Source of the DNA: Mangifera indica
Lineage: Eukaryota > Streptophyta > Magnoliopsida > Sapindales > Anacardiaceae
NCBI RefSeq assembly: GCF_011075055.1
Contig: NC_058152.1
Span: 3,100,001-3,164,000, forward strand
DNA: 64,000 bases
Reading direction: 5' to 3'
In this document: positions 13,289 through 22,460 of the stretch, one piece after another
Layout of the letters: the number at the start of each line of letters is the position of its first letter
Position numbering within the stretch: the first letter of the stretch is position 1
The notes under the pieces: generated by a model
The model's database searches: none
What the model was told of the DNA's origin: nothing
Seen by the model: only the letters and a program-made list of their open reading frames with translations
Translations under genes and position numbers: made by a program

Positions 13289-13685
13289 GGCCAAAAACAC
13301 TATTTCCCACCCAAGGTTTAGTGAAATTTTTTTTCACATGATAACTTTCAAAAACTCAAATACTAATCAATTTTTTAAAATTTATTATTAGACTTAAAGA
13401 TAAAATTATTATGTAGTTCAAAATATTCATAAAAATCTAATAATTTTTTCTTACTCAAAGTTTGAAAAGTTACATTTTTTTTCATAGGGTTTGATTTTTT
13501 CTAATAACTACTAATGGATGACCATTCTAAGAAGTTTGTAGTTTTTATTAATATTTTGAATTAAATAATAATTTTACTCTTAACTTTAACAATGAATTTT
13601 AATAGATGAGTAAGTATTTAAATTTTTAAAAATTAATAGGTGAAAATTTGTCTTTTCATTAAACCTTGGGTGGAGTCATTTGGCC
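13289..13685. mobile_element. Mutator-like MITE, 397 bp, 9-bp TSD
   Basis: The left end GGCCAAAAACACTATTTCCC and the inverted right end GGCCAAATGACTCCACCC are terminal inverted repeats followed inward by matching CCAAGGTTT motifs. The flanks TTATTATTG (13280-13288) and TTATTATTA (13686-13694) agree at 8 of 9 positions, as expected for a Mutator-type 9-bp target duplication, though the flank is low in complexity. It has no coding capacity and is the same family as 17213-17744 and 40388-41000. Confidence 0.65.
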
Positions 13686-14941
13686 TTATTATTATTATAA
13701 ATCACATGGATATAACTGTACGGTGAATCACATTTCATGTATTAATGTTGTGCAAATATATTATAGTGACTTGACCTATGTGTTAAGGATTACAGATATC
13801 GAGCAGAAAAACAATTTGATATATGAAGAGTTTTCGGTACAAAATTTAAACAAACAAGTGAAGGTGCTTCAAAACCAACTGATTCCTTTGGTCAAGGGTT
13901 ATGGAGAAATTATCAATTAAAGATGTCACATGGAGGTTGAGAAATGTAACATCACATATACGTATGAGAGTATTTCTATACTTTCCTTATTATTTAAGTT
14001 GTTTATGTGTTAATTGAGAGCATGAATGACCGTACATCAAAGGGGTGTAAACCTGTGCATATAATGTAAAGGGCAAAGTCATTATTTCAAGTAAGACAGT
14101 GGAAAATGGCTAAGAAAGGATGACTAACGGTGGCGTATGTGTTGGTGCACATATATGCATTTGTTCGTTGAATTTTAAATTAGATAAAGATCAGTTCCTT
14201 GCGATTTTGGAATGTGATTTTTACCACAAAAATATAGGCGTAAGTTGCGCAAAATAAAAAAGAGATATTATGGCTGTTTGGCTCATTATCACACCTTGTA
14301 ATTTCAGAGCAAGAAAGCAGTGAAAACAAAAAGTTGTTAGTGATTAGAGGAGCGCCCAGAAGGGTTAGGGCCGCTACAAATTCACGGCCACGTGAAGAAT
14401 TTACTAGACTATGGAAGTCAAGTAAATATGGTGGATTAGATAGATTTTATTCCGGTTGAGATTGTATTGATGGTTGCCATGAATTTATTTTTTGTTATTT
14501 TTTAATTTTAAACATGACAACTTCTAATTTTGACATAAGTCGAATGAAAAAATAGTTGTTATTCCTAATTTTACACGTTAATATTTATCATGAATATTTG
14601 ACCGAAGTACTGGTCGTAAAGCATTGAGCCACTGACCACACATATATGGCCACCAGAGAGGAACTGCTATGTCACTTAAGAGTTGGGACAAACAGGTATT
14701 GGCATTTATTATTTTTATTGAAAACAAAAGCAAACGTGGATTCTATATGTATACATATCAACATTTTTAAGTCTATTTATAGGATTGTATTGTATGGTCA
14801 TCCTTAATTGTTCCACTGATAGGATGCTGAACAAAAGAAAAATATATGAACAAATTATTGAGCCACAAACTTCAGAAGTATAATAGATATAATTAGCTCA
14901 AGTTTCTGCAACCGAATGCTTCCTCGTTCTCAGGAGCCTCT

Positions 14942-15337
14942 TCAGGGTCCCTCTCCAGGGCTGGGACCCGACTGTTTACTGCCTTCAAGAATACGCTTAT
15001 CAACTAACTTGTGTCCCTCCCCAGGGCCGCTGGGACCCGACTCCTTAATGCCTCCAAGAGTCTGACTATCAACGAACTTGTGACCCGCACCAGGGCTCGG
15101 GCCCGAGTCCTTGATGCCTCCTAAGGTATGGCTGTCAATGAGTTTGTGCCCCTCACCCGGACTCGGCCCAGCTTGCTTGATTGCCCCAAGAGCTAAGCCG
15201 TCGAAAAGACCATCATTTACTTCAGTGGGAGAGTTCCTTGGCAACATGATATTGAATGGACGGGCTTCCGTCTCAGTGGAAAAGGAATAAAAAAGAAGGG
15301 GCAAAAGTAAGATGAGAGATTTTATTATAGTTGTCAT
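14942..15337 (-). CDS. Multi-repeat PIP/PIPL-type secreted peptide precursor
   Basis: A 131-residue precursor from the ATG at 15337. The same frame is open upstream to 15556, but the signal peptide (about residues 5-24, ending TETEARP) begins at this Met and a TATA box lies about 100 bp upstream. The mature part carries four tandem units of about 22 residues, each with a core of the form (A/S)GPSPG(E/A)GHK: QAGPSPGEGH, DSGPSPGAGH, ESGPSGPGEGH (one extra residue) and a last unit ending QSGPSPGEGP, where Pro replaces the final His just before the stop. Units are joined by LxDSxTLGGIK-like spacers with lysines on both sides of the core. The motif joins the PIP signature SGPS-x-x-G-x-G-H to the SPGxGH end of CEP peptides. 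It probably releases several apoplastic signalling peptides; activity is inferred. Confidence 0.8.
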   Translation of the reverse strand: MTTIIKSLILLLPLLFYSFSTETEARPFNIMLPRNSPTEVNDGLFDGLALGAIKQAGPSPGEGHKLIDSHTLGGIKDSGPSPGAGHKFVDSQTLGGIKESGPSGPGEGHKLVDKRILEGSKQSGPSPGEGP

Positions 15338-15438
15338 TTTACAGTGATAGCCGGGAGAAAGAAAGTTTATGCAAAATTGTCGAAGCAAGCTGAAGGTTAA
15401 GTTATGAAGCGATATGGTGCATAAAGAAGCTAATGTGG

Positions 15439-15446
15439 TATTTATA
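15439..15446 (-). promoter_or_regulatory. TATA box of the multi-repeat peptide gene
   Basis: TATAAATA on the minus strand (context CTCTATAAATACCAC) lies about 100 bp upstream of the ATG at 15337 and inside the longer reading frame that would start at 15556. This argues that transcription begins downstream of the outer ATG. Confidence 0.6.
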
Positions 15447-15752
15447 GAGGTGGCTTGCTTGGTGAGTAAATTGTTGAGTACATGTGGGATAGGCTTTCTT
15501 TGACTATGGTGTATTAATTGTAATTTGACACCATTGACACCAATGTGAGAAATCATACTTTCCTGATTTCATACAAACGTGAAAGAAAGCATTGTTCTTT
15601 GGCAAGAAACAACGAGGGAGGTTCTCATATTCTAAGTAAAAGGTGGAAAATTAGAGAAGGAATGAAAGAAATCAAGAAAATAAGAGATTGCGAGTCCAAG
15701 TTGAGAGTAGGTGTAGAACATATTGTATTTAGACATATACAGAAAATAGAGT

Positions 15753-16565
15753 AATTTACATTTTCCCACCCAAGATTTGGTCTTAAAAGACTTTTTTTTC
15801 CCTTAGTTGACATAAATAATAATTTTTAACCCAAAAGTCAAGTACAAATAATACTTTTCACCTAAAATTAAACTATGTTCATAAAATAACAGTATTAAAA
15901 AGTAAAATTATCATTTTATTTATAGTATTTTATTTTTTTTCTAAATTATCATATAACCTTAAATTAAAAAGAAATAATTTTTAAATATCCAAATTATATA
16001 AGAAGTGAATTATTTCCATTTCTTATCACCCTCACATTTTTTCTTATTTATAGATAGAAGTGTCTTTATCATAAAATCATTTATCATGAGTAAATATAAA
16101 TTTTGAGAATGTTAGGGGTCTTTTTAAAAATTTCAGGGGCTATTAGAACTTCATAAATATTTTGGGGTCTTTTGAAATATTTTAAAATATCAGTTACTTT
16201 CAATAGTTTCAAAAGTGACAATCACACCCCCAAGAATTGAACATAATACAACAAATATGAGTGTAAATGTCATATAAAAACTATTGAGGTTATATAATAG
16301 TTTTAAAATATATGATGGTTTGAAATAATATTTAGAGATTAATTTATGAGTTGTTAAACTTTTTTAAAAGTTAAATTATCATGTTTAAAATATTTAAATA
16401 TGATAAAAAATTATTTTTTAATTAATAGATGATAAAATAATTATTTTATCTTCAGGATATTAATTTTTTTTTTATAATAGAGCTTTATTTTAGAAATAAA
16501 AATTATTTATGGTAAGTGAAAATGAAAAAGTGTTTTTAGGCCAAACTGTGGGCGGGAGAATGTCA
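15753..16565. repeat. Putative MITE with ACATTTTCCCACCC-type ends
   Basis: The left end ACATTTTCCCACCCAAGATT and the reverse complement of the right end ACATTCTCCCGCCCACAGTT match at most positions. The interior is AT-rich and non-coding. A related left end occurs at about 63538. The target duplication is not clear. Confidence 0.45.
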
Positions 16566-16569
16566 TGCA

Positions 16570-16860
16570 TGTTATCAGCTTCGTTGCATGGATTCTTAGG
16601 TCCAATTGACAGCCACCGCGTGACTACGTGCAGGAATTCTCTGACTGCAAATTAGACCAAACCCAATGTTGAATTCTGGAGGATAGGGACCAAGGCAGTC
16701 CAACGTGATCTCTTAGACTTACATTAATTAATTAAATATATCAGTAATCAATTCTCATTTTTCAAGGTTGTAAAGTTCTAATAAACGTGGCAAGCTGAAT
16801 GGAGGCTTTTAAGTTTATCTTTTAATTACTTCCGATCCTTTTCTACTTGAAAAGTAAAAA
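16570..16860. other. Intergenic, no gene seen
   Basis: A moderately G+C-rich patch (about 16555-16710) between two repeat-rich blocks. I see no open frame, motif or RNA gene in it. Confidence 0.4.
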
Positions 16861-16867
16861 GAAGCAA

Positions 16868-16872
<5 letters not shown>

Positions 16873-16919
<47 letters not shown>
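16873..16919. repeat. (TA)n microsatellite
   Basis: An uninterrupted run of TA dinucleotides in non-coding DNA. Confidence 0.95.
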
Positions 16920-16921
<2 letters not shown>

Positions 16922-17212
16922 CAACTTGAATTGTATCATGTATGGATCGAATTTTCTCCTACTTGAAATTAAATTGTAAGATGTTGGTGCCTAAATTTGC
17001 AATAACTAGATGTATATCTAATAAGTGAAATTCAAGTATATAAATATAAAATATTGGAATATGTCTACAGTATTGCTATTGATATGAATGAAAAATATTA
17101 TAAGATAATAACAAGAGTTAATTTGTCTTTTTTTAAATGTTTTTACCTTTGCTTAGTCTCTAGTCCGTTACTCATTTCTTATATTTATAGTAAGAGGGCT
17201 AAATTTATATAA

Positions 17213-17744
17213 GGCCAAAAGACTTATTCCCACCCAAGGTTTGATCTATTTTCAAACTCTTACTTATAAGATTTTAAAAATTTAAATACTCATGATTCTG
17301 TTAAAATTCTCTATTAGTGTTAAGGATAAAATTGATGTATAGAGGTCGAATAATGCACATATCAGTGTGACATTGTTTGACCATATCAATCGAATCTGGG
17401 GTGGTTTCCATGCTAGAAAACCATCGGAGAGGAGGATGCTGGAAAAGCGAGCTGACGAACTTTCTGGAGTGGTTGTTGGAAAGTGATGATTGGAAAAAAT
17501 TAAACTTTAGAGGAAAAAATATAACTTTTTAAACTTTAAGTGAAGAGAAATTGTTAGTTTTTTAAATTAAAATAAGAAAATAAAATAAAATATTAATTAT
17601 TTTTAATTTTTTTGTTAAACAAAACTTTTATCCTTAATTCTAACAAAAAATTCTAATAAAATTGAGAGTATATGAATTTTTAAAACTTTACAAATAAAGG
17701 TTTGAAAATATAGTAAACCTGGGGTAAGAGTAAATCTCTTGGCC
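17213..17744. mobile_element. Mutator-like MITE, 532 bp, 9-bp TSD
   Basis: It begins GGCCAAAAGACTTATTCCCA and ends with the inverted counterpart (...AAATCTCTTGGCC). The flanks TTTATATAA (17204-17212) and TTTCTATAA (17745-17753) agree at 8 of 9 positions. The interior is AT-rich without coding capacity. It is the best-preserved copy of the family outside the duplicated region. Confidence 0.7.
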
Positions 17745-17919
17745 TTTCTATAAATATAGTAAGAGTAATAATGTAATAGCGATTCCCAAAACAGTTGGTA
17801 GAAAAAGTGTGTTTCCCCTGTTCTTCCATGACGATAATTAATTGCTCATTGGGGCCAAATTATGGTTGACGTTGTGGTATGTAACATAAGTTAATGACTA
17901 ATAAACTCTTGGATTTTCA

Positions 17920-18575
17920 AATTTAAAATAATAAAATTATATGAATAAATAATATTTATTATTATGTAATTAAGTATTATTTTATCTCTAATTTAAAAAT
18001 ATCTAATTATATAGTAATATATTATTATTTTTCTTTGATAAATGATTAATCAGATAATTTTAAAAATATTATAAATGCTAGAATCAAAGATTTTTTCTTA
18101 AAAATTTTAATGCTTTATAGTAATATAATATTGTTTATTTATAAAATTATATAAATTATTTATACATATATCATTACTCCATTTAAAATGCCGGAATTTG
18201 TGGTTTCATTGTAGCTTAGTGGGAAATAATCCTTTGGCCAAAATTATAAGATGTTAAGTGCTTGGAAAGCTACATATTCGGCAATAATTTGGAGAATAGA
18301 TTATGTGAACTGCAACCTTTAATTAATTACCACAAATATCGTGTCATTCTCTTCCCCTACCATTTGAATGGTTTCAAGACTCATGAAGATGCTTACATTT
18401 ACTATTAATAAAACTATGTATAATTATTTTGAATATATGAATATATATTTGATATATATCATCATATAATTAGGTGATTTTAAATTAAAAGTAAATTAAT
18501 ATTTAATCATTTGATAATATATATAAGTATTTATTTATTTATTTATTTATATACTCAAAATTAGTACACATAATA
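17920..18575. repeat. Foldback AT-rich MITE copies
   Basis: Two degenerate copies (about 17920-18040 and 18408-18575) of the palindromic family clustered at 11.7-12.6 kb, recognisable by the central TTTTAAATTAAA block and the mirrored TGATAATATATATAAGTAT motifs. The second carries a short TTTA tetranucleotide run. I see no gene between 17.75 and 18.9 kb. Confidence 0.5.
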
Positions 18576-18948
18576 TTACTATTTATATTGCTTATGTGTC
18601 AGTTACCCACCTCCCATTTGGGATCTCCTGCCTCTCCAAAATTGGTAACAAGATTCTAAGGTCAAATTCTCAATAGCTCAAATGTGAACCAGAAGTCTAT
18701 CTTGTAAAATAAACTTGGCATCTCATCACAAACAAAAATTTCAGTCAAATAATACTCTAATTGAATGTCCCCACTCCCGAAAGCCCTTCACCGTCCTTTA
18801 CTTCTTTTCCACCAAAACCAATTCCTTATGCATTGGAGATGCCAATCGCTTAACCATTCTTTTCTCCTCCACTAGGGCAGAGAATCTTTGAAGAAAAATG
18901 TATAAAATAACTAAACAAGAGGAAACACACAACGCTACAATTTCAACA

Positions 18949-19149
18949 ATGGGACAACAAGTCTATTTGTTTATAATGATTTTGATGATGGTCGTGATTT
19001 CTCGTTCAATTTCTGTTAATTGTAGAGGTCTTCCAGCGTCAGGTAGCCCGGAAGCTGTTGCCGAAGTTTCAAGGGACTTGGGTGGTCGGCTTCAGGGGAA
19101 GGTTTATACAATGTCGTCTGGACCTAGCAGGAGAGGCTCTGGCCACTAG
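18949..19149 (+). CDS. PIP-type secreted peptide precursor (classical C-terminal motif)
   Basis: A 66-residue precursor from the ATG at 18949, whose context (A at -3, G at +4) is strong; an in-frame ATG at 18898 would add 17 polar residues ahead of the hydrophobic segment. Residues about 5-22 are a signal peptide. A variable pro-region contains RGLPASGSPEAVAEVSRD. The protein ends exactly in SSGPSRRGSGH, a textbook match to the PAMP-induced peptide signature (SGPS-x-x-G-x-G-H at the extreme C-terminus). In characterised members this segment is released, proline-hydroxylated and sensed by an LRR receptor kinase such as RLK7 to amplify immune signalling. It lies 3.6 kb from the multi-repeat gene on the opposite strand and differs from it outside the motif, so it is a more distant relative. 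Confidence 0.82.
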   Translation: MGQQVYLFIMILMMVVISRSISVNCRGLPASGSPEAVAEVSRDLGGRLQGKVYTMSSGPSRRGSGH

Positions 19150-19345
19150 TCATCTTTCACAGGATTATTTGTTTTTTGTTAGCAAATCAAACATGAGGTA
19201 TGAGACTTAGATCCTATATAAGTAAATATGGCTTATGGCTTTCTGTATAGGGTTTATATGGCTCTAGATGTGGTATTTTTTTTCAAAATTCATATCAGAG
19301 TCATCCTAAGGCTTATACCATTTTTATTTGTTGGCTTTATGTTTG

Positions 19346-19425
19346 TGGGTGTGTTGTATATATCTTGTAGATGTAATTAAGTGGGTGTGTAATATATATT
19401 GTTAATGTAATTATTTTATGTATCA
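19346..19425. repeat. Two imperfect ~38-bp direct repeats downstream of the PIP gene
   Basis: A unit of the form GTGGGTGTGTWRTATATAT...GATGTAATTA occurs twice in a row, probably within the 3' untranslated region or just beyond it. Confidence 0.45.
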
Positions 19426-19539
19426 GCGGCTGTAAATTATGTTAGGCCAAGTTTAGGGGCTGAGAAAATTCATTGATCATTGTCAATTATTCATAATATA
19501 TATTAGATTTTGATGTTCTTGATTAGTTGAAATATAATA

Positions 19540-19820
19540 GTTGAATTGTCTATCGTATTATGTATCAAAAATCTAATTTTTTATATCGTATATTATAGGA
19601 TATGCTTTTTAAAAAATAAAATAATAAAAAATTTTAATTAACACATCATTACTTTGAAAAATATCACAAACACCTTTAAATCGATTCGTATCAATAATAT
19701 GTATTATATCATAAGATATGAATCATATCATCTGATATGTTTATTATATCATCCTAATTCGATATATTTTAAAATATGTATCGTTTTTTATATATGTCAT
19801 ATTATATTGTAAGATTATGA
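19540..19820. repeat. GATACGTATC-type foldback element, copy 1
   Basis: AT-rich sequence with repeated short palindromic motifs such as ATATGATA and GATATGAATC, flanked by TCGTATTATGTATC-like and TATATGTCATATTATAT-like ends. It resembles the element at 28744-29162, which is defined by an empty site in the sister duplication. Borders are approximate. Confidence 0.45.
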
Positions 19821-19829
19821 TAATATCAA

Positions 19830-21425
19830 TTTTCAAACTCCAATTGAGTTCATGAAAGTAGTTTTGTCAAAGTAAGAGGGATATAATTTGCTTCTTCCTT
19901 TTAATATTGATAGATTATATTATTATTAGTAGGATTGATTGTTTTTCTTTTAATTCTCTAAAAAATTACTTCCATAGTTGTTGTAAAGGCAGATGGAATG
20001 AGCAGGAGTTAGATTGAAGTTCGGGCTGAGTCTGCCAATGGACTGTTTAGAAATCTGGAGTATTGTTAAATATAGCACAACAAATTTTAAAGATTTTCCA
20101 AATTTGCCCTAGAGACAGCGGTTAGTGAGATCAGGCCTAAACTTTGTACGGTAACGAATCATACCGACTTGATCAGCTTGATAGAAGTATAAGGCTGACA
20201 ATTTGACTTTTTTAATGTTCTTAAAAAAATATTTTTTATTAATTTTTTAATTTTCAACAGTAACAGGCTGCACCAAACCAGCCCACGGTTCGACCCAATC
20301 GATGCCGCTAATTTGTTCCCTCAACATAATTACATGGCGATTTTACAAGATTCTAACAAATTTATAATTTTTTTTTCGCTATTCATTTATCTCTTCAATG
20401 ATTAGATCTTAATACAATTATAATATAGTGATAATTACAATTGCATATCTATAATTTATATTAAGGGTGTATAAAAACTTAAAATAAAATAAAATTAAGT
20501 ATATATATTTTTAAATATATAATTAAATATATAAATAATACGTCATAATATAATTAAATAATTTTAAATTTAAGATAAAATAATATTAAATTATATTATA
20601 ACATATTATCTATATACTCAAAAGTGTTAATATATAACATTACAAAAAAAAAACACGCAAATGAAAAAATTCTGAGTCTTTGACTCGTATCTCAATTTCA
20701 CAACAATGCTACATCCTTCTTTACTTTCTCCTTAGTGTTATCCAAACCTTAAATCAATATTGTTGAAGACGATGATGAGGTCCTCAATTTCCTCCCTGGA
20801 AAAATTGATGACAATGCCAAATATGGTGACTTATTGGACCCCTTCAACTACATCAATAGGCACGATCACTCTCTCAATGATGTTAACAATGAGGGTTTCT
20901 CTGATTTTGATAAGTCTTGATGCAAGGAATAAGAAATCAATGGTAAAGATTTAGTCAAATTGAATTGACACAATTTTAATGATATTACTGAGAATATTAA
21001 GTTTGCGATAAGGGAATTTTGTTAAGGATAATGTATTCTATATGAACGAGTGTTACCTTTAAGAATTAAAGATGAAGAGAATGAGAATTTATGAAATTAT
21101 TTATTAGCTACCTTTATTCATTTTGGCCAAGAATAATTGAGCATTCAAGAAGACAAATTCTATTCTCTTGAGGATTTCTGGAACTGAAAGTTATCCCAAC
21201 TTTTCTAATTGCATTAAACTAAAATATTTAAATATAAAATTAAAATAAAATACTGACTTACAATATTATTTCCTGCCGTAAATTTTTTATTTATTCTAAC
21301 CCGTATAATCTTTTACCTTTTCCCATTTGAACTTTTCTTTCGTTGCTTCACTTTCCTAGCATTGCCCCATCTTCAGGTATAAGTTATAACCTTATCTCTA
21401 AAGTTGGAAAGAAATTATCAACATA
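19830..21425. other. Intergenic, possible degenerate coding scrap
   Basis: No intact gene. About 20763-20927 (plus strand) holds a 55-codon open stretch with a gene-like acidic composition (it includes KIDDNAKYGDLLDPFNYIN), ending in a stop and with no upstream Met or recognisable family. I treat it as a possible relic only. A foldback MITE copy lies at about 20490-20645. Confidence 0.25.
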
Positions 21426-21429
21426 ATTA

Positions 21430-21745
21430 TTAATATTTTATGATATATAATACGTATCTTATAAGATGATACGTATCATAGGATATATCAAACTAATATA
21501 ATATAATTGATATATCATAATGATATATATTACTGATATGATTGATATATTTAAAAAAAATGATAATATAATAGAAATATATGTTACAAATATTAAAATT
21601 TTAAAAGTATTTGTGATATTTTTTAAATGATGACATATTAATTAGATTTTTTTTATTATTCAAAAAATATATCATATAATATGATATGTAAAATTAAAAT
21701 TTCAATATATAATATGATATACGATTTAACTATTATGATAGACAA
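21430..21745. repeat. GATACGTATC-type foldback element, copy 2
   Basis: Contains paired ATACGTATCTTATAAGATGA-like motifs and ends in an ATGATATACGATTTAACTAT motif comparable to the right end of the 28744-29162 element (TGATATATGTTCGACTATCA). It overlaps the start of the Ty3/gypsy remnant neighbourhood. Borders are approximate. Confidence 0.5.
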
Positions 21746-21751
21746 TGCACC

Positions 21752-22060
21752 ACCACCATTCGAACAATATCCTCCCATGATGCTTCCTCGAATGGTAACC
21801 CTTCAACTGTACAAAAATTTGCTCCACACTCACGCCAAGACGCTAGACGGTACGAAGCCCCACCACCACCGGTGGGAGTTATCAGTGATTGTCAATTGTG
21901 CATGGTGGGTGACAACACTAAGTCAGTCTAAGAGACCACTCTTGGGCATGGCTTCAAAAGCGACACATGGAAGACTGAATGAATTTTCAAATGGGCTAGA
22001 AATTCCAACTTGTATACCGCGTACCCCACCTTCTGCAAAACTTTGAATGGACCTTAAAAC
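21752..22060 (-). pseudogene. Ty3/gypsy polyprotein remnant (integrase C-terminus/chromodomain)
   Basis: Reading the minus strand, the segment starting near 22060 gives GPFKVLQKVGYAVYKLEFLA followed by KIHSVFHVSLLKPC. This matches the conserved GPF-x-V-x-x-x-I/V-G-x-x-A-Y-K-L and H-P-V-F-H-V-S-x-L-K blocks at the end of Ty3/gypsy integrases. Further along, near 21770-21800, the frame reads LPFEEASWEDIVRM, the typical W-E-G-L-P-x-E-E-A-T-W-E-D ending of the chromodomain region. Stops and frame changes separate the pieces, so it is a dead fragment. It lies about 400 bp beyond the 3' end of the receptor kinase. Confidence 0.7.
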
Positions 22061-22460
22061 TTACATGTAAGCATAGAATTTGATGTCCCTCAAACCAATA
22101 AGGTATCAATTCAAGTCCATGCCAATAATTGATGTTATTTTTTTAATGCAGAAATGTGTTTCCAGCTAAAAAAGAGAACAAAATTACTGGTTCCCATTTG
22201 ATCATAACAGATTCAGATGCTCGTAAACCAATTGCTGGAGAAGAAATGGTTTCCCCGATGAAATTTAAATGAAATTCTGAAAACAATAAACGATGAAAAG
22301 CAGTGTTTGATGTATAATAAAGACTAATCCATAGTACTTTTGTTCTTCATACATTTATGTTATTGCAATACATCCAGAAGAATACGTAATATAAAGCAGT
22401 GGCAAGTTTTTCCAGTTCTATCTACATATATAACTACAAAGGCTAAGAAACTAAACTAAT

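Noticed and set aside
15338..15556. N-terminal extension of the multi-repeat peptide precursor by 73 residues
   Set aside because: The extension covers the TATA box at 15439-15446 and would bury the signal peptide, so the start at 15337 is preferred.
15545..15813. Overlapping open frames on both strands upstream of the multi-repeat peptide gene
   Set aside because: Low-complexity composition and location upstream of the peptide-gene promoter indicate chance frames.
20760..20954. Possible coding gene of 55-64 codons
   Set aside because: One frame looks acidic and gene-like but lacks an upstream start, splice context and any recognised family; kept only as a possible relic.
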